14,617 nt of DNA from Acidimicrobiaceae bacterium (GTDB lineage: Bacteria > Actinomycetota > Acidimicrobiia > Acidimicrobiales > Palsa-688). The number at the start of each line of letters is the position of its first letter. The stretch's first letter is position 1. Below, piece after piece: positions 7,986-14,617 of this stretch. The translations under genes and the position numbers were made by a program. The stretch is taken from the NCBI GenBank assembly GCA_003158835.1, contig PMLI01000462.1, positions 1 through 14,617 on the forward strand, written 5' to 3'. Below the pieces are notes generated by a model. It saw only the letters and a list, made by a program, of their open reading frames with translations. It ran no database searches and was not told the DNA's origin.

Positions 7986-8861
7986 CGCTTAGGAGTTTCT
8001 ACAACCGGAGTCTCGACACGAGTCGGCGAGCGACCGCGCCGACGAAGGGGGTCGGGTGGGTTCATGGGAGCGACGTAGGCGTCGCGTCCTCCGATGACCG
8101 TGGTGCGACCTGGTGCTACCGGGGTGTCCTCGATCTCGATCATGACTTCGGTCGGAACACGTTCTGGGCGCCGGAGGTCACCTGGGCCAATGGCGTGTAC
8201 CACGTGTTCGTCTCCTACGTCCGAGGGGTCCCCGACCAGTGGGCCGGGCACCCCCGGCACATCCACCACTACATCAGCGAAGACCTGGTCAACTGGGACC
8301 ACCGTGGCCCGCTAGCCCTAAGCAGCGACCGCGTGATCGACGCGGCCGTGCACCCCCACCCAGGCGGTGGGTACCCGGATGTGGTACAAGGACGAGGCCG
8401 ACGACGCCAGCACGTGGTCAGTCGACAGTCCTGACCTGGAAGTGTGGCATAGTCCTCAGCGAGTTCTGCAGACACCGGGTGGTCATGAAGGCCCGAACGT
8501 CTTTCGGTTCTGCGATGCTTACTGGCTTGTCGTCGACTCGTGGGACGGCCAGTTGGCCTACCGCTCAGACGACCTGTGCCGTTGGTGCCCGGCAGGTCGA
8601 GTGCTTGACACTTCCAGTGCCAGCCAGAGCTGTCGTGAAGACGACGTCGGCCCGGGCCTGCACAGCGACGTGGTGGTCGACGGAGATCGTGCCTTCATTT
8701 TCTATTTCACGCTCCCTGAGGCTGACAGGTCCAGGCCCGAGAGGTTCTACCCGGCCCGTAGGTCGTCAGTCCTGGCGGCGGAGCTGGAGGCCGAAGATGG
8801 GAAGCTCGTCTGCGACCGGGGAAACGATATAACCCTCGCGCTGTCCGACGAGGCCATATGA
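7986..8861 (+). pseudogene. GH43-like glycoside hydrolase, 5'-truncated and frameshifted
   Basis: This resembles five-bladed beta-propeller glycosidases of the GH43-like group, which act on plant or microbial polysaccharides. Visible blade motifs are GVASSDDRGATWCYRGV, FWAPEVTWANGVYHVFVSYV, HHYISEDLVNWDHRGP, HEGPNVFRFCDAYWLVVDSW, AYRSDDLCRWCPAGRVL and VVVDGDRAFIFYF. There is no start codon of its own: the frame is continuous with the oxidoreductase fragment upstream, and the expected first blade is largely absent. At CCC 8374-8376 one extra base breaks the frame; without it the reading is GGGYRMWYKDEADDASTW. The frame after the break ends at 8861. A catalytic acid triad cannot be mapped with confidence. 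Substrate unknown. Confidence 0.65.
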
Positions 8862-8955
8862 GCCCTACACTTTCATGACCAGGACCTTATATCCGTTCCC
8901 AACCACGTGCCGGAGGTCATCTCGGCGCTGATCCGCCCGTTGAGGGCCGGAGCGC

Positions 8956-8972
8956 GTAATCGGCGATTACGG
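8956..8972. repeat. 7-bp palindrome (possible operator)
   Basis: CGTAATC and GATTACG are exact reverse complements separated by GGC. It lies between the glycosidase remnant and the end of the sulfotransferase, in 285 bases without a supported gene. An operator-like dyad is possible, but no intact gene starts next to it. Confidence 0.4.
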
Positions 8973-9146
8973 AGATGCGCCGGCATAGCGCTTCTCGGGC
9001 GAAGCGAATACAGAACAGCCGGCCGCTCCGGGCGTACATTATGCATCGTCCGCTCTGCCGAACGCAGGCGCCAGTGCCGTCGATCTGGCCTGATGTCCTT
9101 TGGAAAATGAGGGGTTCTCGGCTAGCGCATAAAAGACACTCTGGCG

Positions 9147-9885
9147 TCACGGCCCAAAAAGCCTGAGTGAGCGGTAGCGCCGAGCCCACTCGTCGTTGAT
9201 CTCGTCAGCCTGCCTGAGTACCCGCCGTGACCACGTGGCCAGTCGGTAGGTCGAGGCCCAGGAACTGCAGGATGGCGTCGGTGACACCTGCCATGTCCGC
9301 GGCCATCTCTTCGTACAGGACCCGGAGGGGCACGATGCCGGATGCGTCGAACCATTCATGCCAGGCGACGTTGTGCTCGTTGACAGCCTTGACGTAACCG
9401 TCGACCTCGTTGTAGTCGAACCGGGGACGCCATCCGGGAGGGACCTCGTCCCCGTCTTGCCAGTACCCCGACTGTTCGGCCCGGGCCCACGACACGGCCT
9501 GGGCCACCACGTCACCCCGTTGCAGCTGCACAAAGCGCGTCTGGCCCAAGGCCTGCTCGAGGACCTCGGCATCGGGCCCGAGCGGGTGGCCACAAGCGGT
9601 GCGGAGCTTTCCGATCACCTCGCCCATGGTCCCCCACATGACCCTCGCTCCGAACATGCCATTGGCGGTACTGCCGGCGGCCATGGCCGCTCGAACGTAC
9701 CCCCCGTAGTCGAGCGGGTCGTCGGGACCGACCTGGACTCCCCACCTCTCGGCGTAGGAGCGCTCGTCAGGCAATCGGAAGTACGACTCGGGCTTACCGG
9801 CGACGCCGGTGGCGGCCAAAAGCCCGCACAAAAACGTACTGCCGGTCCGCGGCGTGCCACAGACCAGGTACGAATCGGCGCGCAT
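9147..9885 (-). pseudogene. Stf0-family sulfotransferase with a C-terminal frameshift
   Basis: Stf0-type enzymes transfer sulfate from PAPS to sugar acceptors such as trehalose in actinobacteria. The start at 9885 (MRADSYLVCG; a second ATG lies at 9897) leads directly into the PAPS-binding loop GTPRTGSTFLCGLLAATGVA and the family's GKPESYF. Later matches are FGARVMWGTMGEV, FVQLQRGDVVAQAVSWARAE, FDYNEVDGYVKAVNEHNVAW and YEEMAADMAGV. The frame ends early at 9205, but the neighbouring frame carries the expected C-terminal helix RVLRQADEINDEWARRYRSL to a stop at 9147. Dropping one base around 9221-9226 joins them, giving about 246 residues, close to family length. As sequenced, the product loses about 25 native residues. 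The acceptor sugar is unknown. Confidence 0.78.
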
Positions 9886-10632
9886 AGAGGCCGGCATCGA
9901 CCCAGCTAACCGCAGGTCAGTGAGCGTTGCCAGGCGTTTCTTTTGGGGCCGCCAGCCCGCGAGGGGGCGCGTCGGATGGCCATGGCAATCTGCGCCTTTC
10001 CGGGATGGCGGTCCTGGGGCGCGGACCCGTCGTTTAGCATCCTTGGCTGCGTCAAGTACCCCATGGCGGTGCACTGCATAACGGCCCGATCGTGGCCGCC
10101 ATGACCATCGGCATCATCCGGGACGTAAGGAGCCTCGCCAGCTCGGGCCGCTTCGCAGCTCATAAGGGTACGGCACCCATCGAAGCGTCATCCGGTCCCC
10201 ACGAGATCCCCAGCAACCACAGGCGGAGCACCTCTTTGGCTCGGCCTAAGGCCCCGCAGCTCCAGCCACCCTCGGCCCCGTCATTCTGCATCGACTTTCG
10301 CGGTGGATTCGCCAGTCGGAGCGAGCCCGAGGGTCTGAGCCACGGCTCCCACACGCGTCGGACAATGTTCCCGAGAGCGAGCATCCCATCGGGTCAAGGG
10401 GTCGAGTTGAACAACCTGTCCGGGGTTACAAAAGCAATTGGACGGAGCTGAGCGGGCCCGGCCCATGGGCGGCCACCTTCTAGTACGAAAATCAGCTCGG
10501 GCACCCGATAATGCGAGGGCTGCGCAAGTTCGCTGACCGCTCGGGGCGACGACGACGGCCTGCTGTCTGAGGACCGGTTGGGCCGGTCTTGCCCCGGGGC
10601 GGGTACCGTGCCTTCCCAGGGCCGGGCCGGGC
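9886..10632. other. Gap of about 750 bases without an intact gene
   Basis: Apart from the transposase remnant at 10080-10205, I see no reading with family resemblance. The minus-strand frame continues upstream of the sulfotransferase start to 10074, but this extension is Arg/Pro-rich and unlike the family. A GACCGG/CCGGTC hairpin (10572-10588) lies just beyond the stop of the SnoaL-like gene. It has no T-run in that gene's direction. Confidence 0.4.
10080..10205 (+). mobile_element. IS110-type transposase remnant (Transposase_20 region)
   Basis: The translation reads NGPIVAAMTIGIIRDVRSLA, then SSGRFAAHKGTAPIEASSGP. This matches the conserved C-terminal region of IS110/IS1111 transposases, where a GIGP-AA-IGE-GD--RF motif precedes FASY-GTAPIE-SSG. 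Only about 42 residues are recognisable. The preceding catalytic DEDD part and the following HRL-R-GNR-LNHAL segment are absent in all three forward frames. This is a dead fragment, not a functional element, and no matching ends were found. Confidence 0.6.
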
Positions 10633-11043
10633 TCAGTCAGGAACGGCTGGGAAGGTGTAGGGACGGGACTCGACGAAGTGCCAGCTGTCGCCGTCACGGC
10701 GGAGCAGGGCGGCGAGGTGGGCGACGAGGACGACTTCGCCACTGGCCGCAGCGATGGTCTGCTCGCCGTCGGCGAAGGCATGGGTGGTCTCGACGGCGCG
10801 GACGCTCTCGAGCTTGAAGGTGGTGGAAGTACCTTTCAGCATGCCTTCGAAGTACTCCGAGTACATGGCGCCGATGGCGCTGTGCCCGTCGGCGCGTTGG
10901 CCGAAGGGGTTGATAAGGGCGCCGTCGTCGACGAAGAAGCGGGCGAGCGCGGCGCCGTCGTTGGTCTTCCAGGCATCGGCGAAGAGCTGGAAGAACTCCT
11001 GAACTGCATCTCGGGGTTGGTCGTGTTCGGTCATGGTCCACAT
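10633..11043 (-). CDS. SnoaL/SgcJ-like small protein (NTF2-like fold)
   Basis: The 136-residue product resembles SgcJ/EcaC-type and DUF4440 proteins, cone-shaped NTF2-like domains of varied or unknown activity. The typical features are in order: an N-terminal helix (AVQEFFQLFADAWKTNDGAA), LARFFVDDGALINPFGQRA with the family's G-G pattern, HSAIGAMYSEYFEGML, and strands ending in LLRRDGDSWHFVESR. ATG codons at 11043 and 11034 both fit, and neither has a clear Shine-Dalgarno; the second gives a more typical MTE start. It is divergent from the HD/LuxR gene with a gap of about 60-70 bases, so the two could share a control region. The substrate cannot be inferred. Confidence 0.78.
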   Translation of the reverse strand: MWTMTEHDQPRDAVQEFFQLFADAWKTNDGAALARFFVDDGALINPFGQRADGHSAIGAMYSEYFEGMLKGTSTTFKLESVRAVETTHAFADGEQTIAAASGEVVLVAHLAALLRRDGDSWHFVESRPYTFPAVPD

Positions 11044-11102
11044 CGTGCTCGCGCCGGGCTAATCGCCGCATCGGGAGAACTCCCCATCTACGGTTGGAGG
11101 GC

Positions 11103-12623
11103 ATGAAGCCCGAGGTGACTTTGGCCGAGATGGTGGCGCTGCTCGCGGTTGCCCAGGACCACGCCCTCGGCCAGCCCCCGGGCTCTCAGCTCCGGGCCGC
11201 CGTCCTCGGCCAACAGCTCGCCACGGCGGCCGGTGCGGACGCGTCGGAACGGGCGACGACCTGGTGGACCTCGGCGCTGCGCTTCTTGGGCTGCACCGGC
11301 CACGCCTTCGACATGGCGGTCGTGTTCGGTGACGAGATTGAGATGCGAGCCCGCGCGGCGCGGATGGACTTCGCCAACCCGTTCGACGTCATGCGGGTGA
11401 TGGTGAGCTATGCGGGCCCGGGCCAGTCGGGTGCCGCCCGGCTCCGCTCGGTGCTCTCGGTCTTGGCCGGAGGCAAGAAGGCGGCCGAGATGAACTTCCG
11501 CACCGCCTGCGAGGTCGCCGACGTCTTCGCCAAGCGCCTCGGCCTCGACGAGCCCGTGCTGGCGGCACTGGCTTCCTCGTTTGAGCGCTGGAACGGCCGG
11601 GGCCTCCCCACCGGCGCCAAGGGCACGGCCATCCCGAGGCCCATGCGGGTCGCCCAACTGAGCCAGGAGCTCGAGGTCCTGGCCCGCATAGAGGGGGTCA
11701 CCCGGGCCCTCGAGGTCGTCAGGGCCAGGCGGGCCAAGGCCTATGACCCCGTCCTCACCGATCTCGTCCTCGATTCAGGCGCGAGCTGGTGGGGAGTGGT
11801 CGAACCAGCCGACCCCTGGGACGCGGCGCTCGCGCTCGCCCCGCCGTGCCTGCCGCTCGGCGACGCGGCCGTGCACGAGTCGCTGCTCGTCCTGGCCGAC
11901 TTCGCCGACCTCAAGTCGCCCTGGACAGGCGGTCATTCGCGGGCCGTCGCCGCTCTCGCCCTGGAGGCCTGCGGGCCCGCGGCCGAGGCCGCCGCCCTGG
12001 TCCACGACCTCGGACGGGTGGCGGTCCCCAACACGATCTGGGACAAGCCCGGGCCCCTCACACGGGACGAACGGGACAGGGCCGAGACCCATGCTCTCGT
12101 GACCGACCAGCTCCTCCGGCGAGTGCCCTACACCGCCGCACTGGCCGGCGCGGCGTGCGCCGCCCACGAGCGCGTCGACGGCTCCGGCTACCACCGGCGC
12201 ATCGGCGCCGCCCATCTCGATGAGGCCCAGCGGGTCATCGCCGCCGCCGACTGTTACCAGGCCATGACCTCGGACCGCCCCTACCGGAAGGCATGTACAA
12301 CCGGGGACGCGGCGGCCGAGCTGCGGGCCTTGAGCGCCGCCGGCCGTCTCGACGGGGAGGCCGTCGAGCGGGTCCTGGCCGCCGCCGGTCACCGCCGCGC
12401 CGCCCGGCCCCCGCTCCCGGCGGGGCTGACCGCCCGGGAGGCCGAAGTGCTGCGGCTGCTCACCCTTGGCCTCACCACCCAGCAAGTCGCCGACCGGCTC
12501 GTGATCTCGGCCAAGACGGCGGACCACCACGTGCAGCACATCTACGCCAAGCTCGGTGTCTCGACCCGAGGTGCGGCCGCCCTTTTTGCCATCGAACACG
12601 GCATCCTCAGCGCAGACGCGTGA
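11103..12623 (+). CDS. HD-domain phosphohydrolase with C-terminal LuxR-type DNA-binding domain
   Basis: This is a 506-residue cytoplasmic signalling or regulatory protein. The N-terminal third looks like a degenerate first HD-GYP half (FERWNGRGLPTG, 160-171). The second half keeps GHSR (277-280), the HD doublet in VHDLGRVAVPN (300-310), KPGPLTRDE, HERVDGSGYH (355-364) and DCYQAMTSDRPYR (383-395). Residues 440-500 are a LuxR/GerE helix-turn-helix: LTAREAEVLRLLTLGL, QQVADRLVIS, KTADHHVQHIYAKLGVSTR. HD-GYP enzymes cleave cyclic di-GMP, but here GYP is GYH, which I recall as usual for this actinobacterial fusion family, so the ligand is open. The ATG at 11103 fits the family N-terminus; GGAGG lies only two bases upstream, and a TTG at 11094 is an alternative. 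The fusion implies one-component transcriptional control (inference). Confidence 0.88.
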   Translation: MKPEVTLAEMVALLAVAQDHALGQPPGSQLRAAVLGQQLATAAGADASERATTWWTSALRFLGCTGHAFDMAVVFGDEIEMRARAARMDFANPFDVMRVMVSYAGPGQSGAARLRSVLSVLAGGKKAAEMNFRTACEVADVFAKRLGLDEPVLAALASSFERWNGRGLPTGAKGTAIPRPMRVAQLSQELEVLARIEGVTRALEVVRARRAKAYDPVLTDLVLDSGASWWGVVEPADPWDAALALAPPCLPLGDAAVHESLLVLADFADLKSPWTGGHSRAVAALALEACGPAAEAAALVHDLGRVAVPNTIWDKPGPLTRDERDRAETHALVTDQLLRRVPYTAALAGAACAAHERVDGSGYHRRIGAAHLDEAQRVIAAADCYQAMTSDRPYRKACTTGDAAAELRALSAAGRLDGEAVERVLAAAGHRRAARPPLPAGLTAREAEVLRLLTLGLTTQQVADRLVISAKTADHHVQHIYAKLGVSTRGAAALFAIEHGILSADA

Positions 12624-13078
12624 TCAACCCTCACGGGCGCTCGAGCTCAATCTGACCCGGCCCGCCCGGTGCAGCCGACGATCGCCGGCCAGCGCGTGGT
12701 CAGAGCCAAGACCGTCAGCGCGACCATGCAGATGAGACGTTCCCGTTTCGTCGTCCAGGCTCGAACTAAAGGGCCAGCGTAATGTGCGGAAACGTCTTTC
12801 AGGTCCTCAACACCGACCAAACGGCAGGGCGGCGACACCGAGGACGCACGCATCGCGCTTCAGAGAACTCGTATTGGTAGGTACACCCAGGCCTTTGGCG
12901 CTGGTACTCAGAGGACCGCGGCTACGAGCGTAGGGTCCACATCGAGCACATGCTGGATAGGCCTCTAGCAGCCGCCGCGGCCTCTTGCTTGCCGACGGCC
13001 CGGGCCGTCGGCAAGGGACGCAGGGTTAAACAGCCGCACCGCCCCAGAGCAGAGCCAGCGGGCTCGGACGAAGACCGT
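12624..13078. other. Intergenic stretch between convergent genes
   Basis: No open frame here has family resemblance; a minus-strand frame of 68 codons (12647-12853) has no recognisable motif. The stretch separates the HD/LuxR gene from the end of the minus-strand redox operon. Its clear structural element is the 28-bp palindrome at 12988-13015. Confidence 0.5.
12988..13015. terminator. Perfect 28-bp palindrome, probable terminator
   Basis: CTTGCCGACGGCCC is followed immediately by its exact reverse complement, giving a 14-bp arm with no spacer. In RNA it would form a very stable GC-rich hairpin. It lies 64 bases past the stop of the secreted protein and about 365 bases past the HD/LuxR stop, between convergent genes, so it could stop transcription from both sides. 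There is no T-run, as is often true of actinobacterial terminators. Confidence 0.6.
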
Positions 13079-13426
13079 TCACATGCCGGCGATGACGCTG
13101 GTGGCGACGATGGCCCCCATCTCCAGCTCCCCCTTCACCTTTACAGCGTCGCCCTTCTTGATGGCCGAGAGCTTGGCCTTCATCGAACCGAGGGTGACGT
13201 GCGTCATGGCGTTCGTCTTGACGACGTAGGACTTCATGCCCACGGACATCTTGAACGATGTGGCAGAGAGCAGCTTCTCAAACGTGCCCATTTTGGTGAC
13301 TTGCATCATGGCCGAGCTGTGCAGCGCGGCGGCCTGGCTGGCGGGGGCGGCTACGGCGCCGAGGGTGCTCGTGATGCCGAGCGCCAGGGTGAACGGTATT
13401 ACCTTGACGAACCTGCGTACTTGCAT
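13079..13426 (-). CDS. Small secreted protein, DUF5666-like
   Basis: The 115-residue product starts with a clear signal peptide (MQVRRFVKVIPFTLALGITS, then Ala-rich sequence with a likely cleavage near ASQAAA, residues 29-34). The mature part, about 80 residues, is strand-rich and ends MKAKLSAIKKGDAVKVKGEL followed by EMGAIVATSVIAGM. That pattern resembles DUF5666-type OB-fold domains of exported proteins (tentative). Its role is unknown. It is the last gene after the molybdopterin oxidoreductase and cytochrome b, 38 bases downstream of the cytochrome stop, with its own Shine-Dalgarno. It may be an exported accessory to that redox pair (inference from position only). Confidence 0.75.
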   Translation of the reverse strand: MQVRRFVKVIPFTLALGITSTLGAVAAPASQAAALHSSAMMQVTKMGTFEKLLSATSFKMSVGMKSYVVKTNAMTHVTLGSMKAKLSAIKKGDAVKVKGELEMGAIVATSVIAGM

Positions 13427-13437
13427 TTAATTTTATG

Positions 13438-13443
13438 CTCCTT
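13438..13443 (-). promoter_or_regulatory. Ribosome binding site AAGGAG of the secreted protein
   Basis: AAGGAG on the minus strand lies 11 bases before the ATG at 13426 and fixes that start. The AT-rich spacer stands out from the GC-rich surroundings. It is one of the few clear Shine-Dalgarno sites in the window. Confidence 0.6.
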
Positions 13444-13464
13444 GGTTGGGTTGGGGTTATCCGC

Positions 13465-14160
13465 TCACGCCGCGGTCTTGCGACCAGAGGGTGGTGCTGG
13501 CGGAACTGTCGCCTTTGTGGTGTCCCAGGCCGGCGCATGGCGCTGTGCCCAGCGGGCCGGGACCCAGCCCCTGACCATGCTGCGCAGGGCCTGGGGATGG
13601 GTGACGGCGAAGCTGATGTGGCCGACAATCACGACGGTGAAGGCGACGGCGAACACGTCGTGGACAAAGGTGGCCCCGGTGCGCACGCTGACGGGCAAGA
13701 AAGTGCCCCACCGGAGTATGAGGCCCGTCGCGAACAGGACGACCAGCATGCCCCCCACGGCGTTGGTGTTCAGCTTTTGGCCGGGGTTGAACTTCCCGAT
13801 GGCGTGGCGGCCGCGCCGGCCGAGGCTACGCAACCACGACACCTCGGCGCCGCTGAGCCCCTTCATCTCGTGGAGGTCGGCGCGCAGGCGTGCGCCCCAG
13901 CGCCCCACCATCCCAACCAGGACGGGCGCGAAGACGGCCAGGCCCACGTAGATGTGGGTGTCCTCGACGAGCAGCCGACGGCCGACCAAGACGCTGAGCG
14001 AGGGGATATAAAGGATGGCGCCCGTGGCCACGAGTACGAGCACGAGCACGGCCGTGGCCCAGTGGACCACCCGTTCTGTGCCGTCGAAGCGCGCCACCCG
14101 TCGGCCCGACCGGGAGGCCCCGGGCGACTTTGCCGACTGCGGGCTAGGAGATAGCCGCAT
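13465..14160 (-). CDS. Cytochrome b subunit, four-helix b-type (hydrogenase/formate dehydrogenase gamma-like)
   Basis: This 231-residue membrane protein has four likely transmembrane helices at about 32-52, 67-86, 132-153 and 163-184. Histidines suited to haem ligation lie within or beside them: H33 (ERVVHWATA), H69 (DTHIYVG), H167 (FVHDVFA), H181 and H188 (VGHISFAVTHP). This is the pattern of the b-type cytochromes that pass electrons between the quinone pool and a partner oxidoreductase. Its ATG overlaps the end of the molybdopterin oxidoreductase gene by 17 bases, so the two are probably co-translated and form one complex (inference). Both termini are rich in charged, Pro and Ser residues and look like flexible tails. 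The family is clear; the electron-flow direction is not. Confidence 0.88.
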   Translation of the reverse strand: MRLSPSPQSAKSPGASRSGRRVARFDGTERVVHWATAVLVLVLVATGAILYIPSLSVLVGRRLLVEDTHIYVGLAVFAPVLVGMVGRWGARLRADLHEMKGLSGAEVSWLRSLGRRGRHAIGKFNPGQKLNTNAVGGMLVVLFATGLILRWGTFLPVSVRTGATFVHDVFAVAFTVVIVGHISFAVTHPQALRSMVRGWVPARWAQRHAPAWDTTKATVPPAPPSGRKTAA

Positions 14161-14617
14161 CGTGGCGTCCGTTGGAGCCCCCGACCCAAGCGTCGACGTC
14201 GTAGCCCTGTTGCTCCCAGAAGCCGGGGACCGCCTTTTTTACCAAGGTGATCGACTTCAGCCACTTGGCCGACTTGTAGCCGTACATGGGCGCCACGTAC
14301 ATGCGCACCGGCCCACCGTGGTCGGTGGTGATGGGGGCGCCGAGCATCTCGTAGGCGACGATGACGTCGCTGCGGTGCGCCTCGGCCAGGGTGAGGCTCT
14401 CGGTGTACACGCCGTCGTACGAGGTGAATTCGAGCGACCCGGCGACGGGGCTCGGCCGGGCGAGGTCGACGATGTGGCCCAGCAGGACGCCGGCCCAATG
14501 CACGCCGGGCACCCTCCAACCGGTGACGCATTGGAAGTCCCGGTCGAGCTCGGTGCGGGGCAATTTCAGCAGGTCGGCGTAGGAAAGTTTGAACGGTCGC
14601 TCGACCAGGCCGTCGAC
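14144..14617 (-). CDS. Molybdopterin-dependent oxidoreductase, sulfite oxidase/MsrP type (partial)
   Basis: The frame is open to the right edge; 157 residues of the C-terminal part are visible. DGLVERPFKLSYADLLKLPR is the typical strand and helix before the cofactor site. QCVTGW follows, whose Cys (residue 30 of the visible part) is the expected molybdenum ligand, then HWAGVLL, GGPVRMYVAPMYGYKSAKW and LKSITLV, all characteristic of the sulfite oxidase/YedY fold. An in-frame TTG at 14563 is not taken as the start because family sequence continues upstream of it. Such enzymes oxidise sulfite or reduce sulfoxides and other oxides. Here the partner is a b-type cytochrome, as with MsrP-MsrQ, although this cytochrome is of the four-helix hydrogenase/formate dehydrogenase kind. 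Any Tat signal would lie outside the window. The substrate is not determined. Confidence 0.87.
   Translation of the reverse strand, partial: VDGLVERPFKLSYADLLKLPRTELDRDFQCVTGWRVPGVHWAGVLLGHIVDLARPSPVAGSLEFTSYDGVYTESLTLAEAHRSDVIVAYEMLGAPITTDHGGPVRMYVAPMYGYKSAKWLKSITLVKKAVPGFWEQQGYDVDAWVGGSNGRHDAAIS

Noticed and set aside
7610..8302. Minus-strand open frame of 230 codons across the broken oxidoreductase and glycosidase
   Set aside because: Its composition is that of an antisense shadow (Val/Asp/Arg/Gly-rich) and no family is recognised, while the plus strand has clear motifs.
7600..8385. Programmed frameshifting in the oxidoreductase and glycosidase
   Set aside because: No slippery heptamer or downstream structure fits, and several unrelated genes nearby carry similar one-base lesions.
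11775..12599. Minus-strand open frame of 274 codons
   Set aside because: It is antisense to the clearly recognised HD/LuxR gene, is Gly-rich and shows no motif.
12647..12853. 68-codon minus-strand frame as a small gene
   Set aside because: It has no ribosome binding site, no recognisable motif and no conserved context.
12950..13951. Plus-strand open frame of 333 codons
   Set aside because: It is antisense to the secreted protein and cytochrome b, which have a signal peptide, helices and a ribosome binding site.

Overview
This window reads as a GC-rich chromosomal segment, most likely from an actinobacterium. The evidence is the high GC, a luciferase-like (LLM-class) oxidoreductase, a Stf0-type sulfotransferase and an HD-hydrolase/LuxR fusion, all families common in Actinomycetota. 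A class such as Acidimicrobiia is possible but cannot be fixed from the sequence. I saw no rRNA, tRNA or CRISPR array.

Region 1 (1-5757) is a compact D-alanine / peptidoglycan module. A plus-strand gene, cut by the left edge, joins a MurF-like region that has lost recognisable active-site motifs to a complete alanine racemase. Converging on it is a minus-strand pair: a very long protein with two tandem D-Ala-D-Ala ligase (Ddl) units, then a complete MurF whose start overlaps the ligase stop as ATGA. Together they could make D-Ala, join two D-Ala-type substrates and load the dipeptide onto the UDP-MurNAc precursor. The two Ddl units differ at a known specificity position: Lys-Tyr in unit 1, Lys-Phe in unit 2.

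Region 2 (about 5758-10632) looks decayed. It holds a solute-binding-protein gene with an in-frame TAG and no visible start codon, an unrecognised coding remnant, an LLM-class oxidoreductase with a frameshift that runs straight into a 5'-truncated GH43-like glycosidase with its own frameshift, a Stf0 sulfotransferase frameshifted near its C-terminus, and a short IS110-type transposase remnant. Each break can be repaired by one base, so either gene decay or local sequence error could explain them.

Region 3 (10633-12623) is intact: a small SnoaL/SgcJ-like protein and, divergently, an HD-domain hydrolase with a C-terminal LuxR helix-turn-helix.

Region 4 (13079-14617, minus strand) is a likely respiratory operon: a molybdopterin oxidoreductase of the sulfite oxidase/MsrP type (cut by the right edge), a four-helix cytochrome b that overlaps it, and a small secreted protein. 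A perfect 28-bp palindrome lies downstream and probably ends the operon.
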